Shown piece by piece: positions 9,382-19,292 of a DNA stretch of 64,000 bases (its first letter is position 1; each line of letters opens with the position of its first letter). A program made the translations under genes and the position numbers. Below the pieces are notes generated by a model. That model was not told where the DNA came from. It did no database searches and worked only from the letters and a program-made list of their open reading frames with translations. The stretch is from Nisaea nitritireducens (GTDB taxonomy: Bacteria > Pseudomonadota > Alphaproteobacteria > Thalassobaculales > Thalassobaculaceae). The DNA lies in the NCBI RefSeq assembly GCF_014904795.1, contig NZ_JACZFS010000074.1:1-64000 (forward strand), given 5' to 3'.

Positions 9382-10596
9382 ATGCCAAGCCCTCACCACG
9401 GACCGCGCCTGTCCACGCTGATCCTGCTCTCGGCGCTCTGCATCCTGCCCATCAACATTTTCCTTCCGTCGCTGACGAACATGGCCGCCGAATTCGGTGT
9501 GGAATACAGTGTGATCGGTCTCTCGCTGGCTGCCTATGCCGCCGCGTCCGCCGTCCTGCAGATCGTCCTGGGGCCCCTGTCCGACAGGTTCGGGCGCCGG
9601 CCGGTTATCCTTTCCGGCCTCGTACTCTTCATGATCGCCACGGCGGGATGCATTTTCGCGCCGGATATCTGGACCTTCCTCGGATGCAGGTTGCTCCAGG
9701 CCGTGATCGCTCCGACCTATGCCGTGGCCCTCGCCGTCATCCGGGATACGACCGGCAAGGAAGAGGCCGCGAGCAAGATCGGGTATGTCGCGATGTCCTG
9801 GGCCGTGGCACCCATGCTCGGCCCAAGTTTGGGCGGGTTGCTCGACGAGATGTTCGGATGGCGCGCCAGCTTCTGGTTCCTCGAAGCCTTCGGACTTGCC
9901 GTCTTTGCCCTGTGCTGGATGGACCTGAAGGAAACGAACCACTCCCGCTCCGTTTCCATGAGCGCACAGTTCCGCACCTACCCCAAGCTGCTCGTTTCCG
10001 GGCGGTTCTGGTCCTATGCGCTCTGCATGGCCTTCTCGGTCGGCGCCTTCTTCGCCTTCCTTGCCGGCGCACCACTCGCCGCCGGAGCTGCTTTCGGTCT
10101 CTCGCCCGCGGCACTCGGCCTCGGCATGGGGTCAATCACGGCAGGCTTCATGTTCGGAAGTTTTCTCTCCGGGCGATTCGCCGGGAGGGTCCCGCTAACG
10201 ACCATGATGCTTGCCGGGCGCGCCCTCGCCTGCGCGGGCCTGCTTCTCGGACTGGTGCTGTATGCCATGCAGATCGATCACATCATGGCGCTGTTCGGTC
10301 CCTGCATGCTGGTCGGTGTGTCCAACGGACTGACCCTTCCGAGCGCGAATGCCGGCGCTATCTCGGTACATCCAAAGCTCACCGGCAGCGCAGCTGGCCT
10401 GGCGAGCGCCATCACCGTGGCTGGCGGCGCCACCATGGCATCGGTCGCCAGCGCCGTCCTGACGGCTGAGAACGCCCGTTACGCGCTTCTTCTCGTGATG
10501 CTCGGATCGGCGGTAATCGCTCTTGCCGCGGCTATGGCCGCGCACCGCCTCGATAGGATTGTCCAACCGGCAAGCCCAGACGGCCCGGTAGCGTAG
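9382..10596 (+). CDS. MFS transporter, Bcr/CflA-type efflux (drug/small molecule)
   Basis: A 404-aa, twelve-span major facilitator. Motif A, the loop between TM2 and TM3, reads GPLSDRFGRRPVILSG. TM1 carries the ILPINIFLPSLTNMA pattern typical of the Bcr/CflA (DHA1) subfamily (LP..DmYLPalp.ia), and PTYAVALAVIRD with the following GYVAMSWAVAPMLGPSLGG is the antiporter motif C region. It is likely a proton-coupled exporter of drugs or metabolites. The substrate is unknown; the upstream Val-rich leader, if real, would hint at amino acids. It ends 4 nt from a convergent gene. Confidence 0.88.
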   Translation: MPSPHHGPRLSTLILLSALCILPINIFLPSLTNMAAEFGVEYSVIGLSLAAYAAASAVLQIVLGPLSDRFGRRPVILSGLVLFMIATAGCIFAPDIWTFLGCRLLQAVIAPTYAVALAVIRDTTGKEEAASKIGYVAMSWAVAPMLGPSLGGLLDEMFGWRASFWFLEAFGLAVFALCWMDLKETNHSRSVSMSAQFRTYPKLLVSGRFWSYALCMAFSVGAFFAFLAGAPLAAGAAFGLSPAALGLGMGSITAGFMFGSFLSGRFAGRVPLTTMMLAGRALACAGLLLGLVLYAMQIDHIMALFGPCMLVGVSNGLTLPSANAGAISVHPKLTGSAAGLASAITVAGGATMASVASAVLTAENARYALLLVMLGSAVIALAAAMAAHRLDRIVQPASPDGPVA

Positions 10597-10599
10597 TGT

Positions 10600-11304
10600 T
10601 CAGGCCTGTAGCGGCCCGGACAGACCGTTCAGCCAATCCGTCAGATCGTCGGCGACATGATGGACGTAATCCTGCTCCGCTCCCTCCTTCGCCCAGTCGA
10701 GCGTGCCGGAGAGCCAGACCGTCGTCATGCCGAGCGCGGCCGCCGGTTCCAGATTGCGGGCCATGTCCTCGACCATGACGCAGCGCGCGGGATCGAGGCG
10801 ATGCCGGGACACCAGCGTGTCGTAGGGGCCGGGATTCGGTTTCGGCACGTAATCGGCAGCAACAATATCGAAAACGTCCTCGAAATGATGGTCGACGCCG
10901 ATCTGCCCCATGATCCGCCGCGCGTGGGGAACCGAGCCGTTCGTGTAGATGATTTTCCGCCCCGGCAGGCGGGCGATGGCCGCCTCCAGCGCGTGGTTCG
11001 GCTCGATATCCGCGACATCGATGTCATGCACGAAATGGAGATATTCCTCGCCATCGATACCGTGCTCCGCCATCAGGCCGTTCAGAGTCGTCCCGTAGCG
11101 CCGGAACATGTCCTTCTGCAATGCGCGGGCAGGCTCGTGCTCGAGCGAGAAACGGTTCTGGACATACTCCGTTATCCGCACGGAAACACGGGCAAATATG
11201 TTGCTCCCGGCGGGATAGAGCGTGTTGTCCAGATCGAAGATCCAGGTTTCGACGTGATCAGGATCCAGCATTCGCTTGTCTTTTAGCGGATTGTTATCTT
11301 TCAT
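10600..11304 (-). CDS. HAD-superfamily pyrimidine 5'-nucleotidase-like phosphatase
   Basis: A 234-aa HAD hydrolase. Motif I is WIFDLDNTLYP (nucleophile Asp24, acid Asp26), motif II is KIIYTNGS, motif III is the KPNPGPYDTL segment and motif IV is VMVEDMARNL. DLDNTLY with the small helical cap is typical of the pyrimidine 5'-nucleotidase family (TIGR01993-like), which dephosphorylates UMP/CMP or related metabolites. I chose the ATG at 11304. An internal ATG at 11271 (MLDPDHVETW) is also plausible. Annotated activity in this family is rarely tested. Confidence 0.85.
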   Translation of the reverse strand: MKDNNPLKDKRMLDPDHVETWIFDLDNTLYPAGSNIFARVSVRITEYVQNRFSLEHEPARALQKDMFRRYGTTLNGLMAEHGIDGEEYLHFVHDIDVADIEPNHALEAAIARLPGRKIIYTNGSVPHARRIMGQIGVDHHFEDVFDIVAADYVPKPNPGPYDTLVSRHRLDPARCVMVEDMARNLEPAAALGMTTVWLSGTLDWAKEGAEQDYVHHVADDLTDWLNGLSGPLQA

Positions 11305-11392
11305 CGCCCTAGAGTGGCGGCTCGCACCGGCGCAGGCAAGTATGGCGGCGGTTATCGCCCCGGGCACGGGGTAGCGGCGAGGGAAACGCGAC

Positions 11393-13147
11393 GTGACAAG
11401 GCAAGAAGGCGGCACCGGCGCGATGGACAGCAAAGAGCTGAAGGAACTTGCAGGGGCCGATTCGGGCCAGATACTGCACCTGCTGGAAGACGGCGCACCG
11501 CTCTTCCAGTATCCGGGGCCGATTCTGCTGCTGGACCGGGAAAAGAATATTATCGGCGCGAACCCGGCTGCGATGTCTCTGGTCCACGGCATCATGTCCG
11601 GCAGCGCTCTGTCGGTCATCGCGCTTGTCAGCGCCACGCTCTCCAGCGGCGGCCGCCCCCAGAACATGAAGATCCTGGACGAGGAAGCGGGGCGCACAAC
11701 CGATATCACCGCCCTGCCGGTCGATAGCGGGGATCATGTGCTGCTGTTGGGCCGGGATATCTCCCTCGACCAGAACCTGCGCAATGCGCTCGTCGAATCC
11801 CGGCAGCGCTACAAGGACCTGGTCGAGATCTCCAGCGACTTCGCCTGGGAAACCGACATCAACGGAAAATTCGTCTTCGTCTCCACCTCGGGCGCGCTCG
11901 GCTACGAGCCGGACGAGCTGGTCGGCCATGTCGCCGACGACTTCGTCAGCAAAATCGACGGCATCCAGGTGGTGACCCCCTTTAACGCGAAAGAACCTTC
12001 AACCGGGATCGAGTTCCGGTTCCGCCGGGCAGACGGCAGCATCGCCGAACTGGAAGCCTCCGCCGCACCGCTGCACACCGATGACGGCGACTGGCTCGGC
12101 GCACGCGGTGTTTGCCGGGACATGACCGAGGCACGCCGACGCGATGCGGCACTGGCAAAAGCGCGAAACCGGGAACGGCTGATGGCCTATATCGTGCGGA
12201 CCATCCGCGACGAAATGGACCCGAAAGCGATGCTTGCCTCCGCCGCCCGCGCGATTGCCCGCTCCCTTGCCTCCGACGGCTGCGTGATCTGCCGCAGGAC
12301 GGATACCGGCAACCTGACGGTCGCCGCCGAACTCGGCAGCGCACCCGAGACTTTCCTCGCCGATCTGCTCAAATCCGGGGCCGAGACGCTGACCCCGGCC
12401 ACGCTGACCGATGCGGAGGGTGTGAATATCCTCTCCTACCCGACCGGGTATCACCAGAAAGCGAACGGCGCGGTGGTCCTTTGGCGGGACCATGTCGGCG
12501 GTGCCTGGAACGAGGATGACAGCGACCTGATGAAGGAGGTTTCGAACCAGATCGGCATCGCCATCGAGCAGGTCGCCTCGCACGAAAACCTGGAACTGCT
12601 GTCGACCACGGACCCGCTGACCAAACTGCTGAACCGGCGCACCTTCCAGCAGCGTCTCGACGACCGGCTGGCAAAGGCCGGTGAAGGTGGCGCGCTGATT
12701 TATGTCGATCTGGATAACTTCAAGCTGGTGAACGACAATCTCGGTCATCAGATGGGCGACAAGGTGCTGCTGGACGTCGCCGCCATGCTGCATGACGCTG
12801 CCGGGAAGCAGGACATGCCGGCCCGGCTCGGAGGCGACGAGTTCGTGATCTGGTTCGGTAGCGCCGATCGGGAGGCTGCACGCGGCAAGGCCGAAGGACT
12901 GCTCAAAGCCGCTGGCACTTTGGCGCAGTATGCCGTGGACGAGACCCGCAAGGTTGGCATGTCGATCGGTATCGCCTGCATCGCCGGGCAGCCCGACGCG
13001 CCATCAGAGAATGCGGAAAGCCTGGTCGCCCGCGCGGACGAGGCGATGTATGAGATCAAGCATGGCGGCAAGAACGCCTATGCCTTTGCAAAAGACCCGG
13101 GGGCAAAAGACCCGGAAGAAAGCGGAGACCGCAGTGATGGCCACTGA
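11393..13147 (+). CDS. PAS-GAF-GGDEF diguanylate cyclase without a canonical I-site
   Basis: A 584-aa signalling enzyme, probably cytosolic (no TM span). A PAS-like region (about 25-120, FQYPGPILLLDREKNIIGANPAA), a second PAS/PAC (about 135-245, ISSDFAWETDINGKFVFVS), a GAF-like region (about 260-395), then GGDEF (about 410-570). The catalytic loop ARLGGDEFVIWF is intact, as are STTDPLTKLLNRR and IYVDLDNFKLVND, so c-di-GMP synthesis is expected. The RxxD inhibition site just before it reads GKQD, so product inhibition is probably absent. The GTG at 11393 has a GAGG box about 10 nt upstream; the ATG at 11423 is an alternative. It overlaps the next gene by 11 nt. Confidence 0.9.
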   Translation: MTRQEGGTGAMDSKELKELAGADSGQILHLLEDGAPLFQYPGPILLLDREKNIIGANPAAMSLVHGIMSGSALSVIALVSATLSSGGRPQNMKILDEEAGRTTDITALPVDSGDHVLLLGRDISLDQNLRNALVESRQRYKDLVEISSDFAWETDINGKFVFVSTSGALGYEPDELVGHVADDFVSKIDGIQVVTPFNAKEPSTGIEFRFRRADGSIAELEASAAPLHTDDGDWLGARGVCRDMTEARRRDAALAKARNRERLMAYIVRTIRDEMDPKAMLASAARAIARSLASDGCVICRRTDTGNLTVAAELGSAPETFLADLLKSGAETLTPATLTDAEGVNILSYPTGYHQKANGAVVLWRDHVGGAWNEDDSDLMKEVSNQIGIAIEQVASHENLELLSTTDPLTKLLNRRTFQQRLDDRLAKAGEGGALIYVDLDNFKLVNDNLGHQMGDKVLLDVAAMLHDAAGKQDMPARLGGDEFVIWFGSADREAARGKAEGLLKAAGTLAQYAVDETRKVGMSIGIACIAGQPDAPSENAESLVARADEAMYEIKHGGKNAYAFAKDPGAKDPEESGDRSDGH

Positions 13148-14429
13148 ACCGAAGCGGCGGATGAGCGACAAGGAGAAGGCCGTTTACGAAAAGGCAAAGA
13201 ACCTTGCCGCGAGTCAGGATCTGGCGGAACGCCGGCGTCTCGCGGAAGATCACCTGACACCGCCGGAAATCCTGTTTTTCCTGGCCGAAGACGATGATCA
13301 CGGGATCCGGGAAGCCGTGGCCGCCAACACGGCGACACCGCGCCATGCCGACCAGTTTCTCGCGCAGGACGAGAGCGAGGATGTCCGCTCCATCGTTGCC
13401 CGCAAGGTCGCGGCGATTGCCCCGAACCTGAGCTCGGAGCGGCGGGACAGTATCCGCAAGCTGACCGTCGAGGTCCTGGAGACCCTGGCACAGGATCAGG
13501 TCGACCGTGTCCGGGCTGTTCTCGCGGACGCGGTAAAGGACCTGCCGGACGCCCCACCGGAGCTGGTCAGCCGCGTCATCGAAGTGCTGGCACGCGACAC
13601 AGCGCTCTCTGTCTCCGGCCCAATCCTGGAACATTCTCCGCTGCTGGCGGACGAGTTGCTTGTCGAGATTATCCAGAACGAGCCTGTAGCCGGCGCGCTC
13701 TCCGCCATCTCGCGCCGTCAGACGGTGTCCGAACGGGTGTCGGACGCTGTCATTTCCGCAAAAGACGATGCCGCCATCGCCGATCTTCTGGGCAACGATT
13801 CCGCCCAGATCCGCGAAGAAACGCTGGACGAGCTGATCGAGGCCGCGCCGGATCGTCCGGTGCTGCACCGCCCTCTGGTGACACGGCCGAAACTGCTCGG
13901 CCGCCATGCGATAAGTCTCGCCAAATTCGTCGGTTATGCACTGGTCGCCGAACTCAGCAAACGCGCGGACCTTGGCGCCGAAACATCGGCTCACCTTGCA
14001 GCCGAGATCGAGAAACGGCTGGCTGAGAACCCGGCGCTGGCCGAGGGAGACGGCATCGTGACCGGGCGCGAACGGGCCCGGCAAATGTACGAAAACGGGA
14101 CATTGACCGAAGAGGCAGTGCGCGATGCTGTTAGCGAAGGCAAACGGCCCTTCGTGCTGGCCGCGTTCGAACACATCACCGGCCTGTCGGAAGACGCGGT
14201 GCACAGCCTTGCCTCGTCGATCAATCCGAAAGCCGTGATCGCACTGGTCTGGAAAGCCGGTTACAGCATGGAGTTCGCCGTTCAGCTTCAGGTCCGGTTG
14301 GCGAACATTCCGCCTGAGAAGGCACTGCAGCCGACCGAGGAGGGCGGCTTCCCGCTCAGCGACGATCAGCTTTCCTGGCAGATCGAACTGGTGAGCGAGG
14401 AAACCGAAGAGGCGGAGGAAGACGCCTAG
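13137..14429 (+). CDS. DUF2336 domain-containing helical-repeat protein
   Basis: A 430-aa acidic, all-helical protein. It contains HEAT-like repeats with short motifs such as REAVAANTATPRHADQFLA, EDVRSIVARKVAAI and VDRVRAVLADAVKDLP, as in alphaproteobacterial DUF2336 proteins. No enzymatic motif or membrane span is visible. The ATG at 13137 lies inside the end of the diguanylate cyclase, so the two are translationally coupled and presumably act together; that is inference. The tail is Glu-rich. The molecular function is unknown. Confidence 0.8.
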   Translation: MATEPKRRMSDKEKAVYEKAKNLAASQDLAERRRLAEDHLTPPEILFFLAEDDDHGIREAVAANTATPRHADQFLAQDESEDVRSIVARKVAAIAPNLSSERRDSIRKLTVEVLETLAQDQVDRVRAVLADAVKDLPDAPPELVSRVIEVLARDTALSVSGPILEHSPLLADELLVEIIQNEPVAGALSAISRRQTVSERVSDAVISAKDDAAIADLLGNDSAQIREETLDELIEAAPDRPVLHRPLVTRPKLLGRHAISLAKFVGYALVAELSKRADLGAETSAHLAAEIEKRLAENPALAEGDGIVTGRERARQMYENGTLTEEAVRDAVSEGKRPFVLAAFEHITGLSEDAVHSLASSINPKAVIALVWKAGYSMEFAVQLQVRLANIPPEKALQPTEEGGFPLSDDQLSWQIELVSEETEEAEEDA

Positions 14430-14439
14430 AGGGCGCCGC

Positions 14440-14775
14440 TCAGGAAGCCACTTCGGGCTTCGCCGGCTTGTTTTCTTCTTTCTGCCAGTCGTTACCGGCG
14501 GAAATCACGCAAGTCTGCCCGCCAGGCGTCGAAACGGCGATGGTCCAGCTTCCGGTCTCGGAGCTGAAGACCTGCACGAAGTTACCGGCGCCATCGAAAC
14601 CGGAGGCAGAAACCGCCTCGCCATATTTCTTTCCGAGCTGCTTGACCAGATCCCCGTGCTGGGTGCACAGCCGCGGGTCCATCGCACTGGCCGGAGCGAC
14701 GAAAGAAACGGTCCCGGCGATAATTGCGGCGGCGCCGATGCAACGCTTCGCCTGAATTTCCAAGCTTCCACTCAC
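14440..14775 (-). CDS. Small secreted protein of unknown function
   Basis: A 111-aa protein with an N-terminal signal peptide: a short positively charged start, the hydrophobic core CIGAAAIIAGTVSFVAP and an ASA cleavage site before MDPRLCTQ. The mature part is about 80 aa with two cysteines (in LCTQ and QTCVI) that could form a disulfide. The GTG at 14775 has a good AAGGAG box 6 nt upstream. A longer frame to 14844 would bury the signal peptide. The C terminus is Lys/Glu-rich. I do not recognise a family; a periplasmic location is inferred. Confidence 0.7.
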   Translation of the reverse strand: MSGSLEIQAKRCIGAAAIIAGTVSFVAPASAMDPRLCTQHGDLVKQLGKKYGEAVSASGFDGAGNFVQVFSSETGSWTIAVSTPGGQTCVISAGNDWQKEENKPAKPEVAS

Positions 14776-14943
14776 GGCATTCTCCTTTCCGAGAAATGCG
14801 CCGATCCCAAGTGCGTCGTCCGACATACCGTCTCGCCGCAGCACTTTTTAGAGAAGCCCCTGAGGCTTCCCAATTGCTATGATTGTACGGAAGGATCGTT
14901 GACAAATCGCAAACGGGAATCCCGGCGATTTATACCGCTCGTT

Positions 14944-14972
14944 AAGAATAATAACGGCGAAAACGCCGTTAT
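14944..14972 (-). terminator. Intrinsic terminator downstream of argB
   Basis: ATAACGGCG (14951-14959), loop AAAA and CGCCGTTAT (14964-14972) form a perfect 9-bp stem. Read on the minus strand the stem is followed by TATTCTTAAC, moderately U-rich. It lies 68 nt past the argB stop. The surrounding 14776-15039 has no supportable gene. Confidence 0.5.
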
Positions 14973-15039
14973 TTCCGTGTCTTGGAGGTTTTTTGCCGTT
15001 GCCGCGACGATCGCGGTACTACGGTTATCGCTGAATGGG

Positions 15040-15948
15040 TCAGCCGCGGATGATGGTCCCGACGCCATGCGGCGTGAACAGTTCGACCAGGCAGGCATGC
15101 GGCACGCGGCCGTCGAAAATGACAGCGGCGCGGGCACCGTTCTCGACCGCATCGATACAGGTCTCGATCTTCGGGATCATGCCACCGGAAATGGTGCCGT
15201 CCTCAATAAGCTTGCGCGCATCGCCAACGCTGAGTTCGGGGATCAGGTTGCCGTTCTTGTCCAGCACACCGGCCACATCGGTCAGCAGCAGGAACCGGGC
15301 CGCGTCAGAGGCGGAAGCGATAGCGCCCGCAGAAGTGTCCGCGTTTATGTTGTAAGTCTCGCCATCCTCGCCAAAGCCGATCGGCGCGATCACCGGGATC
15401 AGCCCGCCTTCGGCAAAGGTTTTCAGGATGCTCACATCCACACTCTCCGGCTCGCCGACAAACCCGAGATCGAGCACCTTCTCGATATTGCTGTCCGTAT
15501 CGATTTTGGTGCGCCGCAGTTTGCGTGCGGTGATCAGATTGCCGTCCTTGCCGGAAATGCCGATGGCCCGGCCGCCGGCCTCATTGATGGCAGCGACGAT
15601 GCTTTTGTTGATCGAGCCGGACAGAACCATTTCGACAATCTCGACCGTCGCGCTGTCCGTCACCCGGAGACCGTCGACGAATTCGCTCTTGATAGCCAGC
15701 CGTTCCAGCATCTTGCCGATCTGCGGGCCGCCGCCATGCACCACAATCGGGTTCATGCCGACTTGCTTCATCAGCACCATATCGGCGGCGAAGGATTTGA
15801 ACAGATCGTCGTCGCCCATAGCGTGACCGCCGAACTTCACGGCAACCGTCTTGCCGCTGTACCGGCGCATGAACGGCAAGGCCTCGGTCAGAATACCGGC
15901 CTTGGAAAGCCATTCCTGCCGCAGTCCGTTCAAAGACGATTCGCTCAT
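15040..15948 (-). CDS. argB: Acetylglutamate kinase
   Basis: A 302-aa amino-acid kinase that phosphorylates N-acetyl-L-glutamate, the second step of arginine synthesis. Signature segments: [10 protein letters not shown] (phosphate-binding Lys), [11 protein letters not shown] (Gly-rich loop), [16 protein letters not shown], and [14 protein letters not shown], with [14 protein letters not shown] for nucleotide binding. The ATG at 15948 (MSESSLNGL) is the family-like start. It is the last gene of the rpmH-rnpA-yidD-yidC-engB-argB block, a conserved alphaproteobacterial order. An N-terminal extension before the kinase fold is consistent with the arginine-sensitive hexameric type. Confidence 0.97.
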   Translation of the reverse strand: MSESSLNGLRQEWLSKAGILTEALPFMRRYSGKTVAVKFGGHAMGDDDLFKSFAADMVLMKQVGMNPIVVHGGGPQIGKMLERLAIKSEFVDGLRVTDSATVEIVEMVLSGSINKSIVAAINEAGGRAIGISGKDGNLITARKLRRTKIDTDSNIEKVLDLGFVGEPESVDVSILKTFAEGGLIPVIAPIGFGEDGETYNINADTSAGAIASASDAARFLLLTDVAGVLDKNGNLIPELSVGDARKLIEDGTISGGMIPKIETCIDAVENGARAAVIFDGRVPHACLVELFTPHGVGTIIRG

Positions 15949-15966
15949 GTTTCTTTCCCCCAACGC

Positions 15967-16605
15967 TTATCCGTCAGCCAATGCGGCGAGCCCCGCTCTC
16001 AGCTCCGGTATGCCCGTTCCCTTATCGGCACTGGTGCAGACGATCACCGGATGCGCGGCGACGTGCTTTCGAAGCTCCGCCTCCGTCTCCGCCACGATCG
16101 CATCCAGCTCAGGTTTTTTAGGCTTGTCGACCTTGGTCAGAACGATTTGATAGGAAACCGCTGCCTGATCCAGCATGTCCATCATTTCGCGGTCCGTATC
16201 CTTCAGACCATGCCTGGAATCCACCAGCAGCAGCACACGCTGCAACACGGTACGCCCCTTGAGGAACTGACGCAGGGTCCGGTTCCAGGCAGCCACCGTC
16301 GTCTTGGAAACCTTGGCGTAGCCGTAACCCGGCAGATCCACGATCATCAACCGGTTGCCCAGATTGAAGAAGTTGAGCTGCTGTGTCCGGCCTGGCGTGT
16401 TCGATGTACGCGCCAGCGTCTTCCGGCCGGTCAGTGCGTTCACCAGACTCGACTTGCCGACATTGGAGCGCCCGGCGAAGGCGATTTCCGGCATGGTGGC
16501 TTCCGGCAACTGGTCAAGCCGCGCCGCGCCCCAGACAAAACCGCATTCCTGTGCGAACAGATGCCGTCCTGCTTCCAGTTCTTCCGGGTCCAGCTCTTCG
16601 GTCAT
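15967..16605 (-). CDS. engB: Ribosome-biogenesis GTPase EngB/YsxC (YihA)
   Basis: A 212-aa small GTPase needed for 50S subunit assembly. The G motifs are clear: G1 FAGRSNVGKSSL, G2/switch I with TSNTPGRTQQLNFF, G3 VDLPGYGYA, G4 LTKVDK and G5 TSADKG. The ATG at 16605 (MTEELDPEEL) gives normal length and lies 7 nt after the yidC stop. An upstream in-frame extension overlaps yidC and is unlikely. It is cotranscribed with yidC and argB. Confidence 0.96.
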   Translation of the reverse strand: MTEELDPEELEAGRHLFAQECGFVWGAARLDQLPEATMPEIAFAGRSNVGKSSLVNALTGRKTLARTSNTPGRTQQLNFFNLGNRLMIVDLPGYGYAKVSKTTVAAWNRTLRQFLKGRTVLQRVLLLVDSRHGLKDTDREMMDMLDQAAVSYQIVLTKVDKPKKPELDAIVAETEAELRKHVAAHPVIVCTSADKGTGIPELRAGLAALADG

Positions 16606-16612
16606 CACACTC

Positions 16613-18367
16613 CTACTTGACGCCCATGCGCCACATGATGAGCCGCTGCTGGGCAATCGAAAGCAGGTTGTTCCAGGCCCAGTAGATCACCAGACCGGCC
16701 GGGAAATTCGCCAGCAGGAAGGTGAAGAAGATCGGCAGGAACATGAACACCTTGGCCTGGATCGGATCGGCCGGCTGCGGGTTCAGCCTCTGCTGCAGGA
16801 ACATGGTCAGCCCCATCAGGATCGGCCAGATACCGATCATCGGAATGAATTCCGGCGGGGTCCAAGGGATCAGACCGAAGAAATTGAAGAGCGTTGTCGG
16901 ATCCGGAGCGGAAAGATCGTGGACCCAGCCATAGAACGGCGCGTGGCGCATTTCGATGGAAACGAACAGCACCTTGTAGAGCGCGAAGAAGACCGGAATC
17001 TGGACAAGGATCGGCAAACAGCCGGACGCCGGATTGACCTTCTCCTTCTTGTAGAGCCCCATCATTTCCTGATTCAGGCGCTGCTTGTCATCGCCATACT
17101 GCTCGCGCAGGGCCTGCATCTTCGGCGTAAGCTCGCGCATTTTCGCCATCGATTTGTAGGACTTGTTGGCCAGCGGATAGAACACCGCCTTGACCGCGAC
17201 CGTGAAGATCAGGATGGCAATGCCGAAGTTACCCACCACCCCATGCAGCCAGGAAAGCGCATAGAAGAACGGCTTCGTCAGGAAATAGAACCAGCCGAAA
17301 TCAACCGCCAGATCGAAGTTTGCGATGCCGTATTCGGCTTCGTACTTGTCCAGCAGCTTGACCTCTTTCGCGCCGGCGAAGAGATGCACTTCGGATTCGA
17401 CAGAGCCGCCCGCCGGGATTGCCCTGGCAGAGCCGAGATAATCCGTCTGATAGCGATCATCCTGCTGCCGGATCATGTGCATGAAGCGGTATTTGACGGC
17501 TTCATCCTGGGCCGGCACCAGAGCTGCCAGCCAATATTTGTCGGTAATCCCGATCCAGCCGCCGGTCGCGGCAACCTCAACGTCGCCGTCTTCCTGCAGA
17601 TCGTCGTAATCGACTTCTTTCAGGGTCTCGTCGAACACACCGAGCGGGCCTTCGTGAAGGATGTAGAACCCGGCAGTCTGCGGTGTCCCGCCACGGGAAA
17701 GCAGGCCGTACGGGAACAGCGTCACAGGAGCGCTGCCGCTGTTCCGCACCTTCTGCGTCACGGAGAACATGAACTGGTTGTCGATGGCGTAGGTGCGCTC
17801 GAAGGTCAGCCCCGCGCCATTGTCCCAGGTCAGGGTAACCGGCTGGCCCGGGCTCAGCGTGTCGCTGTCGGTAGCCCAAACAGTCTTCGCATTCGGCACC
17901 GGCGTGCCCTCGGCCTCCGAAACCCAGCCGAACTCGGCGTAATAGGATTTCGGTACACCGACGGGCTTCAGCAGATGAATGTCGTCGCTGTCCTTGTCGA
18001 GGCTCTCCCGATAGTGCGTCAGGATCGTATCGTCGATCCGGGCCCCCACGGTCGAGATCGTGCCGCGCATACCTGGCGCTTCGATCCTGATCCGTTTCGG
18101 GTCGGCCGCGATTGCGCGCCGTGCCTGGACTGCATCCTCGGCCGACATCTTGGAGCTGCCCGGCAACGAGGCGCCTCCGACCGGCGCACCGGACGGGACG
18201 TTCGACGCCGAGGGTGCTGCGGAAGAGTCGGTTGTTCCGGAGGCCGTGAGCTCGGCCTGACGGGCCTGCTCCTGCTCGACCCTCGGAACTTCATAGAAAA
18301 ACTGAAACCCGACCAGAATCGCCACTGACAGCACGACGGCGAAAATCAGGTTTTTTTGCTCGTTCAT
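16613..18367 (-). CDS. yidC: Membrane protein insertase YidC
   Basis: A 584-aa insertase of the Gram-negative type. TM1 is at the N terminus ([19 protein letters not shown]), followed by a large periplasmic beta-supersandwich domain (about 60-345). The conserved C-terminal five-TM core starts near [18 protein letters not shown] and includes the [19 protein letters not shown] segment with its hydrophilic groove. It inserts proteins alone or with SecYEG. The ATG at 18367 is preferred over an upstream in-frame codon at 18382, which lies within yidD. It overlaps yidD by 4 nt. Confidence 0.97.
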   Translation of the reverse strand: MNEQKNLIFAVVLSVAILVGFQFFYEVPRVEQEQARQAELTASGTTDSSAAPSASNVPSGAPVGGASLPGSSKMSAEDAVQARRAIAADPKRIRIEAPGMRGTISTVGARIDDTILTHYRESLDKDSDDIHLLKPVGVPKSYYAEFGWVSEAEGTPVPNAKTVWATDSDTLSPGQPVTLTWDNGAGLTFERTYAIDNQFMFSVTQKVRNSGSAPVTLFPYGLLSRGGTPQTAGFYILHEGPLGVFDETLKEVDYDDLQEDGDVEVAATGGWIGITDKYWLAALVPAQDEAVKYRFMHMIRQQDDRYQTDYLGSARAIPAGGSVESEVHLFAGAKEVKLLDKYEAEYGIANFDLAVDFGWFYFLTKPFFYALSWLHGVVGNFGIAILIFTVAVKAVFYPLANKSYKSMAKMRELTPKMQALREQYGDDKQRLNQEMMGLYKKEKVNPASGCLPILVQIPVFFALYKVLFVSIEMRHAPFYGWVHDLSAPDPTTLFNFFGLIPWTPPEFIPMIGIWPILMGLTMFLQQRLNPQPADPIQAKVFMFLPIFFTFLLANFPAGLVIYWAWNNLLSIAQQRLIMWRMGVK

Positions 18368-18648
18368 TGTTCGGCCCGACAATTGTGATGCATTCGGCGA
18401 GCGGCCCCATCCCGCTCGGGGACGGGATCATAGCCACAGCCGCCCCAGGGATGACAGCGCAGAATCCGTTTAACGGTAAGCCAGCCGCCGCGAAAGGCGC
18501 CGTGGCGCTCGATTGCGTCGAGACCATAGCGTGAACAACTCGGCTCGAAACGGCAATTGGTCCCGAGAAACGGGGAAATCATGTAGCGATAGAAAAGAAT
18601 AATCCCGCGGAAAAGCCAGGCAAGCGGGGATCTGGTGGCGGAAGTCAC
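18364..18648 (-). CDS. yidD: Membrane protein insertion efficiency factor YidD
   Basis: A 94-aa protein of the YidD/HlpA family. The core is diagnostic: [20 protein letters not shown], followed by [12 protein letters not shown] and [14 protein letters not shown]. Three conserved cysteines are present. YidD sits at the inner face of the membrane near YidC and improves insertion. It is placed between rnpA and yidC with 4-nt overlaps on both sides, the standard arrangement. Confidence 0.96.
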   Translation of the reverse strand: MTSATRSPLAWLFRGIILFYRYMISPFLGTNCRFEPSCSRYGLDAIERHGAFRGGWLTVKRILRCHPWGGCGYDPVPERDGAARRMHHNCRAEQ

Positions 18649-19022
18649 GTCCGCACCTCCTGCTTGAGGGCATCCACCTTGCCGAGCGCACGCTTGAGAT
18701 CGGCAAGCAGACCATCATAGGAGCGGGTCAGGGTATTCGCGCGGGCAATAAGGACAAATTCATGCCCCGGTATGGCCATCGCGTTCATTACATCATGAAC
18801 CACGGCTCTCAGCCTTCGTCTTGCCCGGTTCCGCTGAACCGACCCGCCAACCTTGCGGCTGGCGGTATAGCCGACCTTGATCTCGGTCTCGTGACCGGGC
18901 TCAAGCGGGCGGGCCTGCAGGACAATTCCCTGCGTAACGGCCTTGCGTCCGGTCCGGGCAATCGTGAGGAACTGGCTGCGCTTTTGCAGGCGCTCCAACG
19001 TTCCGGAGGACGGATTGCGCAT
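18645..19022 (-). CDS. rnpA: Ribonuclease P protein component
   Basis: A 125-aa basic protein that assists the RNase P RNA in 5' maturation of tRNAs. The RNR motif is visible as [18 protein letters not shown] (about 68-85), and the N-terminal [16 protein letters not shown] segment is typical. The ATG at 19022 gives normal length; an extension to 19169 would run into rpmH. It lies 58 nt after rpmH and overlaps yidD by 4 nt. Confidence 0.95.
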   Translation of the reverse strand: MRNPSSGTLERLQKRSQFLTIARTGRKAVTQGIVLQARPLEPGHETEIKVGYTASRKVGGSVQRNRARRRLRAVVHDVMNAMAIPGHEFVLIARANTLTRSYDGLLADLKRALGKVDALKQEVRT

Positions 19023-19080
19023 GGCAAAAGAGCTTTCTGAAATGCAGGCGACCCGGCCAGACTGGCCGGGCAGCAGCATT

Positions 19081-19215
19081 TTAGGCGGACAGACGCTTGC
19101 GGCCCTTGGAGCGCCGGTTGCGAATGACATGACGGCCGCCAACGGTCGCCATGCGGGACCGGAAGCCATGACGGCGCTTGCGTACGAGGACGCTGGGCTG
19201 ATAGGTGCGTTTCAC
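19081..19215 (-). CDS. rpmH: 50S ribosomal protein L34
   Basis: A 44-aa, very basic protein: [20 protein letters not shown], then a [19 protein letters not shown] tail, which matches L34 along its whole length. The start is GTG (19213-19215) with a GGAG box 7 nt upstream. It is the first gene of the rpmH-rnpA-yidD-yidC-engB-argB operon, which here has its own promoter. Confidence 0.98.
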   Translation of the reverse strand: MKRTYQPSVLVRKRRHGFRSRMATVGGRHVIRNRRSKGRKRLSA

Positions 19216-19263
19216 GGGAAGTCTCCGTCGACGTAAAATATAGCAATCTCGCGAGTGCCGGGC

Positions 19264-19292
19264 TGTATATAGTTTTGCCCTGCCCGAGTCAA
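19264..19292 (-). promoter_or_regulatory. Sigma-70-type promoter of the rpmH operon
   Basis: On the minus strand TTGACT (19287-19292) and TATACA (19264-19269) are separated by exactly 17 nt, and an A/T-rich stretch precedes rpmH. It is the best promoter match I see in the window and sits 49 nt upstream of the rpmH GTG. Confidence 0.75.

Noticed and set aside
9211-9942. Long minus-strand frame across the leader region and MFS gene
   Set aside because: It is antisense to a clear MFS gene and contains His/Gly/Asp-rich low-complexity typical of a shadow frame in GC-rich DNA.
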